Shown one piece after another: positions 44,268-52,891 of a stretch of 64,000 nt of DNA. The translations under genes were made by a program, and so were the position numbers. The number at the start of each line of letters is the position of its first letter. Position 1 is the stretch's first letter. The notes under the pieces were generated by a model, which searched no databases, was not told where the DNA came from, and saw only the letters and a list, made by a program, of their open reading frames with translations. Origin of the DNA: CAZRIE01 sp964600075 (GTDB lineage: Bacteria > Bacteroidota > Bacteroidia > Flavobacteriales > Flavobacteriaceae). The stretch covers positions 1 through 64,000 of the forward strand of contig CAZRIE010000012.1 of assembly GCA_964600075.1 (NCBI GenBank), read 5' to 3'.

Positions 44268-45251
44268 TTCTTTTTATGCTTACTTCAGTTCTCTTGCTCC
44301 AGTCAGGTACAGGAAAAAATCAATGGGGTTAGCTTTGTGGCCTCTCGCGAAGAGGTGGCCCAAGAGCATGTAGAAGAAGTTGTACAAGTACACGCAAACC
44401 ATGCTGCGGTAATGCCTTTTGGTTTTATTCGCGATATCGGTTCACCCGAGATAATTTTTGATACGGAAAGGCAATGGTTCGGGGAGACCAAAAAAGGATC
44501 CGTGCAATACATTGAACTCTTACATAAAAATGGGATCAAAACCATGGTTAAACCCCAGATCTGGATATGGAAGGGGCAATTTACGGGAACCTTAGAAATG
44601 AATTCCGAGGAAGATTGGAAAGCTTTAGAAGCTTCTTACGAGAAATTTATATTGGCTTATGCCAAGATGGCTCAAGAAACGAATTCAGAATTATTTTGTA
44701 TTGGCACCGAATTGGAGAAATTCGTCAGCAATCGACCTGAGTACTGGAAAAATCTGATTTCGAAAATCCGCGTAATATATAAAGGAAAACTGACCTATGC
44801 GGCGAATTGGGACGAGTACCCGCGCGTTCCCTTTTGGAAAGATTTGGACTTTATCGGTATTGATGCCTATTTTCCTTTATCCGAAGAAAAAACTCCCTCG
44901 GTAAAGCAACTAAAGACGGGTTGGCAACGCTGGAAGAAAGATATAGCCACCATTTCAAATAAAACGGATAGGCCTGTGTTATTTACCGAATTCGGGTATC
45001 GTAGTATGGACTTTTCGGCCAAAAAACCTTGGTTGGTCGACCGAAACGAAGAAAAAGTAAACCTTGTGGCCCAGGTGAATTGTAAAAAAGCCATTTTTGA
45101 AGAATTTTGGGGCGAAGATTGGTTTGCCGGTGGCTATGTGTGGAAATGGTTCATTAACCATTCGAAATCCGGTGGGGCCGATGATAATCGTTTTACACCA
45201 CAAAATAAGCCTGCGCAAGAGGTAATCAAAGCGTTTTATCAAAAACACTGA
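44250..45251 (+). CDS. GH113-like glycoside hydrolase, lipoprotein (beta-mannanase candidate)
   Basis: A 333-residue TIM-barrel glycosidase. MRALRLFFLCLLQFSC ends in a lipobox, so it is membrane-anchored. The barrel shows MVKPQIWIWKGQFTG, the probable acid/base Glu in LFCIGTELEKF and the probable nucleophile Glu in VLFTEFGYRS; IGIDAYFPL fits between them. This layout matches GH113 mannanase-type proteins (clan GH-A), though activity is not proven. Its start codon lies inside a hairpin loop. A lipoprotein gene starts 1 bp after its stop. Confidence 0.82.
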   Translation: MRALRLFFLCLLQFSCSSQVQEKINGVSFVASREEVAQEHVEEVVQVHANHAAVMPFGFIRDIGSPEIIFDTERQWFGETKKGSVQYIELLHKNGIKTMVKPQIWIWKGQFTGTLEMNSEEDWKALEASYEKFILAYAKMAQETNSELFCIGTELEKFVSNRPEYWKNLISKIRVIYKGKLTYAANWDEYPRVPFWKDLDFIGIDAYFPLSEEKTPSVKQLKTGWQRWKKDIATISNKTDRPVLFTEFGYRSMDFSAKKPWLVDRNEEKVNLVAQVNCKKAIFEEFWGEDWFAGGYVWKWFINHSKSGGADDNRFTPQNKPAQEVIKAFYQKH

Positions 45252-45252
45252 T

Positions 45253-45981
45253 ATGAATAGAATTTGTTCCCTTATTATAGTTTTTATGGGTATCGGTTGC
45301 TCGACCGATAAAGAGCAAGATCTGGTTTTCAATTTAGAGAATTCCCTCTCCGGAAAACAAGTCGAACGTGACAATGTTATCGCATGTGCGGCCAGTAATG
45401 AAAACGATGATTTGGTGAGTGTTTTCTTTTATCCTAGGGATGGGGTAACCAATATCCGCTATTACGAAACTGAAAACAGCAAGGTCGACAAAAATGACTT
45501 TGAGAATTATTATCCTGTAGAGGCTGCTCAGGTTGATGTTTTTAATGGATATCTTAAAAAATTCGAAGTGGCTGTATCCGAAGAAAAATGGGTCATTGTA
45601 TCGTTCGATGAAAACGGTAAGACACATTTATCCAATCCTATCCGATTAAAACAAGATACGAAACCCACGGAATATGTATCCCAAAATGTTTCCTTTGACG
45701 CCAATACTGCAATGCCAATTTTTTCATGGAAAGATGGTAAGTATAGCGATACCAAAATTTATTTTCAGGTAGTTTCGGACGCCGATGATAATTTGCTGTC
45801 CGGCACCTATACTTATGAAAAAATGTTTCAATATTATAATATCGAAAATGTGGTCTTGAACATCACGAAAGGTAATCCGAAAACTTTAAAAGAGGATACC
45901 TCATATGGTTTTACGCTGATGGCCGTTAGCGAAGACAATTGGGTAAATCTTTTTTCGGAAATCGATTTTGAAGTGAATTGA
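45253..45981 (+). CDS. Hypothetical lipoprotein
   Basis: A 242-residue protein that I do not recognise. The N-terminus MNRICSLIIVFMGIGCSTD is a lipoprotein signal with Cys16 as the lipidation site. The mature part is rich in beta-strand-like segments (VSVFFYPRDGV, KWVIVSFDENG, KIYFQVVSD) that suggest one or two beta-sandwich domains. It begins 1 bp after the GH113-like stop, so it should be co-translated with that enzyme and may be a surface carbohydrate-binding or accessory protein; this is inference from context. Confidence 0.7.
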   Translation: MNRICSLIIVFMGIGCSTDKEQDLVFNLENSLSGKQVERDNVIACAASNENDDLVSVFFYPRDGVTNIRYYETENSKVDKNDFENYYPVEAAQVDVFNGYLKKFEVAVSEEKWVIVSFDENGKTHLSNPIRLKQDTKPTEYVSQNVSFDANTAMPIFSWKDGKYSDTKIYFQVVSDADDNLLSGTYTYEKMFQYYNIENVVLNITKGNPKTLKEDTSYGFTLMAVSEDNWVNLFSEIDFEVN

Positions 45982-45995
45982 GCGCTTCATAAAAG

Positions 45996-46157
45996 TGAAC
46001 TCGTCTCGAGTTGTTGTTTGGAGCCGAGAATGAAGGCTTTTGTGCTCTGATGAAGTCATTTTTCGATTGCATAGTCATAGCTGCGAAAGCTAAAAATGAC
46101 AAAATGGGGTGCAAAATGCGAAATCCGTAAGTAAAAGAATAATTCAAGACGAGTTCA
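45996..46157. repeat. 162-bp element bounded by 11-bp inverted repeats
   Basis: TGAACTCGTCT at 45996-46006 and its exact complement AGACGAGTTCA at 46147-46157 bound an intergenic block with no convincing gene. The block has the architecture of a small miniature inverted-repeat element or a long-range hairpin. No flanking direct repeat was identified. Confidence 0.45.
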
Positions 46158-46191
46158 TTGCTTCCGTGATACCTATGTTATACCTATACCT

Positions 46192-46199
46192 TACTTTTG
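46192..46199 (+). promoter_or_regulatory. TAnnTTTG promoter element before the BamA-like gene
   Basis: TACTTTTG matches the Bacteroidota -7 consensus and lies 19 bp before the ATG at 46219. It supports that start over an in-frame TTG at 46204. Confidence 0.55.
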
Positions 46200-46218
46200 T
46201 GGTTTGAGATTGCGGTCT

Positions 46219-47484
46219 ATGATAGCTAAATCATGCATTCCCTTTTTTTTACTCTTATTCTTTGCCTTCGGAAATGCACAGGAAGATATTGTTCTCGAAT
46301 TAAAAATTCTAGGCACCAAACGAACAAAACCCTCTTTTTTAAAGAACTTGGTCGAGCTCAAATCGGGTATGACTTTGGATTCCGTTTTAATGGAGAAAGA
46401 CATCACCCGTTTAAAACGCCTTCCTTCTATCTCGAACGCCCACTATCAGGTATTTTCATCTGATGAAGGTGAGCACAATGTTTTCTACAATGTGGAGGAA
46501 AATTTTACGCTGATTCCCTTTGCGAACCTTTTTTCTTCCTCTAATGATGCTTTTGCATTCCGTATAGGTTTACAGGAATTTAACCTATTCGGGCGTAATA
46601 TAACACTCGGGGGTTTTTATCAGCACGACATCTTCAATTCATACGGTATAGCTTTAAGGGCGCCATATCTGTTCAGTAATAAGGTAGGTCTATCGGTGAG
46701 TTATAACGATTTTACGACCCAAGAGCCCGTTTTTTTTGATAATACCACCGCCGATTATAGGTACAAAAATCATGGTGTTGAGGTTATGGGCCTTTACGAA
46801 TTCGATTTCAAGAACCGTATCGAACTTGGAGGAAGTCTGTTTACCGAAGAGTATCAATACCTATCGGGAGCTACCAGTCCCGACGTACCGCAAGACTTGA
46901 AAGTAGACAAACATTTGCTAAAGCTTATCTACAATTTCGATAACATTAAATATTACTATCAGTATTTAGATGGATTTCGAAGTACATTGAACTTTCAATA
47001 CGTGGGTAGTTCAGATCCCAGTCTGCCTGACTTTTTGATAGGCTTCAATGATTTTGTGTATTTTCATCGTGTAGGAGAACGTGGCAACTGGGCGAACCGA
47101 TTACGTTTGGGGCTGGCGAGCAACATAGATACGCCTTTTGCACCTTTTACCGTTGATAATAATCTGAATATTCGTGGGGTTGGCAATAGGATCGATAGGG
47201 GTACGGGGGCTATTGTCATTAATACCGAATACCGCCATACTTTAATCGATAAAAACTGGTTTGTATTGCAAAGCAACGTTTTCATAGATGGAGGCTCTTG
47301 GAGAAATCCTGGTGGTGGTTTGGGTGATTTTGCGGAAAGTCAAAATATTCGGATTTACCCTGGTGTTGGTCTACGGTTGATACATAAACGTATTTTCAAC
47401 GCCATTTTCCGTATCGATTACGGTTATGGTATTACAAAAAATGCTTCTCACGGTATCGTTTTTGGTATTGGACAGTATTTTTAA
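46219..47484 (+). CDS. BamA/TamA-superfamily outer-membrane protein with a single POTRA-like domain
   Basis: A 421-residue exported protein. A signal peptide ends near FGNAQ, then one POTRA-like domain (residues about 25-95: KILGTKRTKPSFLKNLVELK, DITRLKRLPSISNAHY) leads into a 16-strand-type barrel, with RGVGNRIDRGTGAIVINTEY near the C-terminal third and a final aromatic residue. It is much shorter than BamA, which has five POTRA domains, so it is not the main assembly factor. It may insert or export a particular protein or lipid. It has its own promoter. Confidence 0.82.
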   Translation: MIAKSCIPFFLLLFFAFGNAQEDIVLELKILGTKRTKPSFLKNLVELKSGMTLDSVLMEKDITRLKRLPSISNAHYQVFSSDEGEHNVFYNVEENFTLIPFANLFSSSNDAFAFRIGLQEFNLFGRNITLGGFYQHDIFNSYGIALRAPYLFSNKVGLSVSYNDFTTQEPVFFDNTTADYRYKNHGVEVMGLYEFDFKNRIELGGSLFTEEYQYLSGATSPDVPQDLKVDKHLLKLIYNFDNIKYYYQYLDGFRSTLNFQYVGSSDPSLPDFLIGFNDFVYFHRVGERGNWANRLRLGLASNIDTPFAPFTVDNNLNIRGVGNRIDRGTGAIVINTEYRHTLIDKNWFVLQSNVFIDGGSWRNPGGGLGDFAESQNIRIYPGVGLRLIHKRIFNAIFRIDYGYGITKNASHGIVFGIGQYF

Positions 47485-47518
47485 AATATTCTCCTGGTGG
47501 GGAAACTAGTTTTTTAAA

Positions 47519-48511
47519 ATGAAGCAATTCGAAAACTTAAAAAAAATCGACGCCCATGTTCATTTCAACATGGTTCGTGACCCGCTTTTTGGTTACGGAA
47601 GCGAGCACAATTTCCGTTTTGTTTCCATTAATACCGATATGCCTTTTTTTCCGTCATTGGAAGAACAAAAAAAAACCAATTTAGCTTTGATCGAAAGGCA
47701 TGGGAAGCTATTGAATTTTATTACCTCGTTTTCGTGCGATAGTTGGCATAGTAACAATTGGCAGAAAGGTGTCATTGAAAAAATCGGCAAAGGTATCGAC
47801 CAAGGAGCGCGAGGCGTAAAGGTTTGGAAAAATATTGGCATGTCTTTAAAAGATGGTGCGGGTAAGTTTGTAACGATCAATCACCCGCGTTTTGATCCAA
47901 TATTTAGTTTTTTGGAGGAAAACGATATTGTGCTGCTGGCCCATATCGGGGAGCCAAAGAACTGTTGGTTGCCCCTTGATGAAATGACCGTAACTTCTGA
48001 TCGCAATTATTTTTCCCAACATCCGGAATATCATATGCATTTACATCCGGAATTTTTACGGTATGAAGCGCAATTGAAGGCGCGTGACGCGATGCTCAAG
48101 AAACATCCCCGACTTCGTTACGTGGGGCTCCACTTGGCCAGTGAAGAATGGAATACTGATGAAGTAGCCCGATTTTTGGACGATTTCCCCAACGCTATGG
48201 TTGACCTCGCGGAGCGAATCTGTCATCTACAGCATCAGGCCGTTACCGATTGGCAGAAGATTTATAATTTTCTCATCCAATACCAAGACAGGATTATCTA
48301 TGGTACCGACTGTGTAGACGACAACAGCCTTACCGATGAGGAACTACTAGGCCATATGGACAATAGGTATCGAATGCACTGGAAATTTTTTACGGGTACC
48401 GAATTGATGTCCGCACCCAAGGTAAGGGGGCGGTTTATAAGTATGGGGCTGCCTTTTGGTGTCGTCGAGAAAATATACGGTAAGAATGCAATGAGAACTT
48501 ATGGAATTTGA
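47519..48511 (+). CDS. Amidohydrolase-2 family protein
   Basis: A 330-residue TIM-barrel metal hydrolase or decarboxylase of the amidohydrolase-2 group. Metal ligands are recognisable in KKIDAHVHFN (HxH), LLAHIGEP (His) and RYVGLHLAS (His), and the catalytic Asp is in IIYGTDCVDDN. No signal peptide is present, so it is cytoplasmic. It follows the BamA-like gene by 34 bp but has no functional link to it that I can see. Substrate unknown; relatives act on cyclic amides, lactones or aromatic acids. Confidence 0.85.
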   Translation: MKQFENLKKIDAHVHFNMVRDPLFGYGSEHNFRFVSINTDMPFFPSLEEQKKTNLALIERHGKLLNFITSFSCDSWHSNNWQKGVIEKIGKGIDQGARGVKVWKNIGMSLKDGAGKFVTINHPRFDPIFSFLEENDIVLLAHIGEPKNCWLPLDEMTVTSDRNYFSQHPEYHMHLHPEFLRYEAQLKARDAMLKKHPRLRYVGLHLASEEWNTDEVARFLDDFPNAMVDLAERICHLQHQAVTDWQKIYNFLIQYQDRIIYGTDCVDDNSLTDEELLGHMDNRYRMHWKFFTGTELMSAPKVRGRFISMGLPFGVVEKIYGKNAMRTYGI

Positions 48512-48557
48512 ATTTCAAAAAAGACGAGATTTGACAGGTTTTATAGTTAAATTGGTC

Positions 48558-49088
48558 TTAGACGCACCAATACTTTTCAAATTCTTCTTCAAACGTGAGG
48601 GTTTCCATCGAATCCATTCGATCTATTAGTAAAATACCGTTGAGGTGGTCAAGTTCGTGCTGTGCAACGATGGCTGCGAACCCGTTCAATTCCGTCTCGA
48701 ATCGGTGGCCATTTCTGTCTAGACCATTGATTTTGATGTGCTTGTAACGCTTTAACATCCCACGTATTCCTGGAATGGACAGGCACCCTTCCCAACTAGC
48801 GGTTTTTTCCTCGGATAAAAATTCGATTTCCGGATTGATGACGATTGACAAGGGAAAAGTTTCTTTCTCGGGATATCTAGGGTTGTCTTTCATTTCCATA
48901 GCGAATAATCTGATTAGGGCACCGACTTGTGGTGCCGCAATTCCAGCTCCGTTTTCAGCTTGCATAGTGTCGATCAAATCGTCGATAAATTGTTGAAAAT
49001 CTTTAGAGACAATTTTTTTAACATCAACAATTTCCGATGTTTCCCGCAACAACGGATTCCCCATTTTAATGACTTCAAGAACCGCCAT
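48558..49088 (-). CDS. def: Peptide deformylase
   Basis: Removes the formyl group from nascent proteins. The protein has 176 residues with the three defining motifs: NGAGIAAPQVGALI (motif 1), EGCLSIPGIRG (motif 2, metal-binding Cys) and IVAQHELDHLNGILLID (motif 3, HExxH with Glu and two His). The sequence is complete and has no unusual features. It is convergent with the amidohydrolase gene, with 46 bp between the ends. Confidence 0.97.
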   Translation of the reverse strand: MAVLEVIKMGNPLLRETSEIVDVKKIVSKDFQQFIDDLIDTMQAENGAGIAAPQVGALIRLFAMEMKDNPRYPEKETFPLSIVINPEIEFLSEEKTASWEGCLSIPGIRGMLKRYKHIKINGLDRNGHRFETELNGFAAIVAQHELDHLNGILLIDRMDSMETLTFEEEFEKYWCV

Positions 49089-49270
49089 GTGAATCGTGTT
49101 TTATTATCTAGTTAAAGGTTAAAACCCTGTAATTTATTGCAGTTACTTTAGCTTCTATAAACATTTTAGCCTGCAATGTTATTAGTTATTGATTACTACT
49201 GGGTTCTAACCGGGTAATCCAATTACCAAAATAACACAACAGTTGTTGGCAATTTTATTGCCTTTGAAAA

Positions 49271-49293
49271 ACTATGGATTTTTAATCCATAGT
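49271..49293 (-). terminator. Intrinsic terminator after the DUF6503-like lipoprotein gene
   Basis: ACTATGGAT (49271-49279) and ATCCATAGT (49285-49293) form a perfect 9-bp stem with a 5-nt loop. On the minus strand the stem is followed by TTTTC. It lies 4 bp downstream of the stop at 49297. The remaining gap to def (49089-49270) shows no gene. Confidence 0.7.
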
Positions 49294-49296
49294 GGT

Positions 49297-50103
49297 TTAT
49301 TTTCTCATATTTAATACGTCTTCCATTTCGATACGAGAGAGTTCTTTAAGCTCATCTTTTTCATAAAGTGCAGGTATATCCTTTAAGGGGGTGCCCTTTG
49401 GAACCTTATAATTGATATAATCTTGAAACTGGACACCATCAATAGTTCTGGGGTTATAGGCCGTTCGAAAACGTACCCCTCCAACGTTCGTTTCGTAACT
49501 GTATGCCAAATAATCTATGGTCTTGCTATCACTATTAATCCAGTACATAAATTTATCATTGTAATCAATGCCGCCTCCTTCCTTATCAAAAGCCACGGCT
49601 ATCACATCATAGTTTTGCCCTTTGATGGCAGTGCTGTGCTCGTATGTTTTATTGACCGCCTTGTCATTCAACTTATTGGGTAAGGTAGCGAAGTACACCA
49701 CCGAGTTGACATCTTCGGTATACTTGGCGATGTCTTTTGTCGACAGTTCTGTCTCCGCTCCGTTTTTAGTGTGCGTAAACTTTCCGTTTTTGAGCATATA
49801 TTTGAGTTCATCACCATTTTCTGTCCTTGACATCGTGTAGGTATAGCTTCGGTTGCTGTTTTCAAAGGTGTAGTATTTACCTCGGAAGGTGAATCCGTAA
49901 GACGCGTTTTCGTAGAGTTCGCCGCCGTGTGCCTTGATGGTTTCGGCAATCAAGGTGTCTGCTATGTTCATTTCTTTTGGCGCTATGGCTCCTTCCGATT
50001 TATCAATAGCTTCGGTAACGATAGTGTCCTTTTTATTTTCCGTTTTACAACTGGCCATACTCAGAACAGCCGCTAGGTATAAAAATCCAATACTTTTCTT
50101 CAT
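49297..50103 (-). CDS. DUF6503-like lipoprotein
   Basis: A 268-residue lipoprotein: MKKSIGFLYLAAVLSMASC ends in a lipobox, followed by a Lys/Asp/Glu-rich linker. The mature part begins with AETIKAHGGELYENASYGFT, a start common to a family of Bacteroidota lipoproteins of unknown function (DUF6503-type), and continues with beta-strand-rich LolA/LppX-like sequence (YTYTMSRTENGDELKYMLKN, IDYLAYSYETNVGGVRF). A lipid- or lipoprotein-binding role is possible but unproven. It begins 6 bp after the VOC gene. Confidence 0.75.
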   Translation of the reverse strand: MKKSIGFLYLAAVLSMASCKTENKKDTIVTEAIDKSEGAIAPKEMNIADTLIAETIKAHGGELYENASYGFTFRGKYYTFENSNRSYTYTMSRTENGDELKYMLKNGKFTHTKNGAETELSTKDIAKYTEDVNSVVYFATLPNKLNDKAVNKTYEHSTAIKGQNYDVIAVAFDKEGGGIDYNDKFMYWINSDSKTIDYLAYSYETNVGGVRFRTAYNPRTIDGVQFQDYINYKVPKGTPLKDIPALYEKDELKELSRIEMEDVLNMRK

Positions 50104-50109
50104 AACAAT

Positions 50110-50751
50110 CTAAATTTCAATAGTGCCCTTAGGGCATTTTAGTAAAGCTTTTAAAACAATTTTCTTCGCTTTTTCGATATGGAATTCCAATCCCAGTTTT
50201 TCGAAGGTTTCTCCAAATTGGTCGGGGTCTGGGTGTGTTCCATACAGTTCGACCAATTTACAACCCATATTTGGTAATTCATTATGTGGGTGGGTTTCGG
50301 TTTGGGTCCAATCGATCATAAATGGCATGATCTCAACTTCGGGAATTGGTAAGGGCAGAACAAGTTGCCATTTCAACAAAGAACCCTTTGCGGTAGTTCT
50401 ATTTCCGCTCGAGATGCTTCCCATTTTTGGGTCATACGTTTTTAAAATGGTACTGTCCGTATCAAGTTGTTCCGATTTTAAGGCCCATCGCGTAATTTGG
50501 TTTTTCGTTAGTACATCTGTTCCCATCCACCTTGGAGGTTTAACCTCGGTATTGGTGCCATCGGCTGCTAAGAGTTCTAGGTATATTCCTCTGTCTAGAC
50601 TGATTAGTGCATTTTTGGTACCGAAGGTTTTATGATATCCTCCAAAAATAGGCCGTACCCCCAACTTCTTCTCAAAATCGGAAATGGCACTATCCAAATC
50701 AAAAACAGTATAAACGATATGATCTATCTGTCTTTTGTTCGTTTCTCTCAT
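50110..50751 (-). CDS. VOC-superfamily (glyoxalase-like) protein
   Basis: A 213-residue protein. Residues about 8-60 (RQIDHIVYTVFDLDSAISDF, LGVRPIFGGYHKTFGTKNAL) form a typical VOC module with a metal-binding His, and ISLDRGIYLELLA supplies the Glu of the same site. The second half (LPLPIPEVEIMPFMIDWT) is characteristic of Glyoxalase_3-type proteins. The substrate is unknown. It is the first gene of a two-gene unit with the DUF6503-like lipoprotein and is divergent from the truncated SDR gene. Confidence 0.82.
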   Translation of the reverse strand: MRETNKRQIDHIVYTVFDLDSAISDFEKKLGVRPIFGGYHKTFGTKNALISLDRGIYLELLAADGTNTEVKPPRWMGTDVLTKNQITRWALKSEQLDTDSTILKTYDPKMGSISSGNRTTAKGSLLKWQLVLPLPIPEVEIMPFMIDWTQTETHPHNELPNMGCKLVELYGTHPDPDQFGETFEKLGLEFHIEKAKKIVLKALLKCPKGTIEI

Positions 50752-50887
50752 TTATAACACAAAGGTATTCGAAAGATAGATCGGCCAATAGTACTTTTGA
50801 GAAAATAAAACGTGTTTATTGAAAAGGTATTTCCTGAAATTACCAGTCATTTTCGCTTTCTGGCTACAATGGCGTTCATCGCCGAGA

Positions 50888-50895
50888 TACTTTTG
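50888..50895 (+). promoter_or_regulatory. TAnnTTTG promoter element before the truncated SDR gene
   Basis: TACTTTTG lies 34 bp before the ATG at 50930, a normal leader length for this group. The promoter appears intact although the gene it serves is damaged. Confidence 0.55.
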
Positions 50896-50929
50896 TGTTA
50901 TATCTATAAAACAATTTAAAAATCATATC

Positions 50930-51634
50930 ATGAGTAAAAGAGCATTGGTTATTGGAGGTAGTAGCGGAATAGGAAAAGCAACTGCCGAAAACCTTTTAAG
51001 AGATGCTATTGAAGTGCATGTTGTAGACACCAATAAGGACAAATTAGAAGTTTTCAAAAATTCTTCTTCCGGAAATTTGACCGTTCACAAGGTTGATATT
51101 ACCAATGAAAGCGAAATGAGTGCCTTGAACAATACCATCAACGATTGGGACGGGCTAGACTATCTGGTAAACGCATCGGGTATTTTCGGACCTAAGCCTT
51201 TTTTAGAACATAGCATCGCCGATTACGATTCGTACATGAACTTAAACCGAGCGTTCTTTTTTATTACTCAAACGGCTGCCAAGAAAATGGCGGCTAACGA
51301 TGGCGGTGCTATTGTAAACGTAGGTTCGATGTGGGCCAAGCAAGTGATCAAGGCAACGCCTTCTTCCGCATATTCTATGCAAAAAGCAGGCCTGCATTCG
51401 TTGACCCAGCATTTGGCGATGCAGCTTGCCGACCATAAAATTCGAGTAAACGCAGTTTCTCCGGCAGTCGTTGAAACTCCTGTTTACGATAGTGTTTTTG
51501 GTGGAAAAGATCAAGCTCATAAAGCTTTGCAAGGCTTCCATGGTTTTCATCCGATAGGCCGCTACGGAAAACCAGAAGATGTAGCCGATGTCATTTAGGA
51601 TACCGATGGCGGTGTAATGGCAGGGAGGAATTAG
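50930..51634 (+). pseudogene. Truncated SDR oxidoreductase
   Basis: The reading frame from ATG 50930 encodes a classical SDR: LVIGGSSGIGKATAENLL (cofactor), VNASGIFGP, catalytic Ser in VNVGSMWAK and Tyr-Lys in YSMQKAGL. It stops at TAG 51596-51598 after GKPEDVADVI. The 11 codons after the stop, in the same frame, encode the normal SDR C-terminus (DTDGGVMAGRN, stop 51632-51634). Compared with the family, roughly 15 residues covering the final helix and strand are missing at that point. The simplest reading is an internal deletion that left a stop. The 222-residue product would keep the catalytic core and might retain some activity. Confidence 0.8.
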
Positions 51635-51655
51635 ACGTAATTGAATAATGTCACC

Positions 51656-51707
51656 CTGAGCGCAGTTGAAGGGCATAAGAACGCCAATAGTCTTCGACTG
51701 CGCTCAG
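51656..51707. repeat. Dispersed hairpin repeat (CTGAGCGCAGT-type)
   Basis: CTGAGCGCAGTTGAAG (51656-51671) and CTTCGACTGCGCTCAG (51692-51707) pair at all but one of 16 positions around a 20-nt loop. A partial relative occurs at 40820-40841 and an inserted one in the element at 30360. It may serve as a transcription terminator after the SDR pseudogene. Confidence 0.65.
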
Positions 51708-51814
51708 ACTGAAATATCACCAAATTCAAAAGATTGCTTCGTCGTTAGTTTGTTTTTGGTAAATATGCTTTTCGCAACTACGTATTTCAAAAAGCAGTAA
51801 TTTCACTTAGAACT

Positions 51815-52873
51815 ATGATGCAAAATCAACACACAAAATATATAATCGTAGGTGCCGGGTTATCTGGGCTTACTTCCGCTTACCAATTGCAAAAATCAGG
51901 GGAGACTGAATTCGTTATTCTGGAGTCTAGAGAACGTATTGGCGGTCGCATACTGACAAATGAGAGTGTCGATTTGGGAGCGACTTGGTTTCAGGCCCAT
52001 CATGAAAATGTTTTGGATTTACTGGATGAACTGCGAATCGATAAATTCTACCAATATAGCAGAGGCCGAAGCGTTCTGGTCTACAGCACCATGGCACCCG
52101 AACATTATTTTGAGAACGACCCCAATGCGCCATCGGCCTATCGTATAGCAGGAGGTTCCAAGGCCATAATACAGGCTTTGGCCGAAAAATTTGTCGATAA
52201 AATTAAAACCGATACGGTTGTTAGGGCCATCAATTCAACGAATGATACACTTAGGATTGAAACCGATGGAGGCATATTTACCGCTGAAAAGGTGATTGTC
52301 ACCATTCCACCAAAAATCGCCACACGAATTGATTTTTCTCCTGAACTTCCGAAAGCTGTCGCCCAAGCCATGGAGAAGACCCATACATGGATGAGCAATG
52401 CCATGAAAGTGGGACTGACTTTCAAAAAAGCATTTTGGAGGGATAAAGATCTCTCAGGTACGGTCATCGGGCAGGTTGGCGCGGTTACCGAATTGTATGA
52501 CCATTCAGACGTTAAAGATGAGCAATATGCACTGATGGGCTTTATCAACGAAGGGCTTCGGGAAGTTTCCGCAGATGTACGAAAACGGCGAATATTGGAT
52601 TATCTATCAAAATATTTAGGAAGAGAAATATTGGATCATCTAACCTATACCGAAAAAGACTGGTCGCAAGACCGAAATACTTCGTGCGAGACCATTAAGT
52701 CAATCTATATGAGTCCGTCTTACGGTAATCCCGTTTTCGGGGAAGCTTATATGGCTGGTAGGCTGCTATTCTCTGGCGCGGAAACTTCGCCGGTATATGG
52801 CGGTTATATGGATGGTGCCATATTTAGTGGTATCAAGGCTGCCGAGAAAGTCTTAGGAAGAAAACCCGACTAA
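51815..52873 (+). CDS. Flavin amine oxidase-like protein
   Basis: A 352-residue FAD-dependent oxidoreductase of the monoamine oxidase-like group. The dinucleotide-binding N-terminus is KYIIVGAGLSGLTSAYQLQK with ESRERIGGRILT, the substrate-side block is VDLGATWFQAHHENV, and the closing FAD motif is FSGAETSPVYGGYMDGAIF. At 352 residues it is shorter than typical monoamine oxidases (about 430-500). No signal peptide. It follows the damaged SDR gene and precedes an AraC regulator on the same strand; a shared pathway is plausible but unproven. Start could be ATG 51815 or the next codon. Confidence 0.85.
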   Translation: MMQNQHTKYIIVGAGLSGLTSAYQLQKSGETEFVILESRERIGGRILTNESVDLGATWFQAHHENVLDLLDELRIDKFYQYSRGRSVLVYSTMAPEHYFENDPNAPSAYRIAGGSKAIIQALAEKFVDKIKTDTVVRAINSTNDTLRIETDGGIFTAEKVIVTIPPKIATRIDFSPELPKAVAQAMEKTHTWMSNAMKVGLTFKKAFWRDKDLSGTVIGQVGAVTELYDHSDVKDEQYALMGFINEGLREVSADVRKRRILDYLSKYLGREILDHLTYTEKDWSQDRNTSCETIKSIYMSPSYGNPVFGEAYMAGRLLFSGAETSPVYGGYMDGAIFSGIKAAEKVLGRKPD

Positions 52874-52891
52874 GTTGGTAATGACAAGCCA

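Noticed and set aside
45926..46147. A 73-codon minus-strand frame
   Set aside because: It overlaps the end of the lipoprotein gene and lies mostly within the inverted-repeat element; no start signal or recognisable domain.
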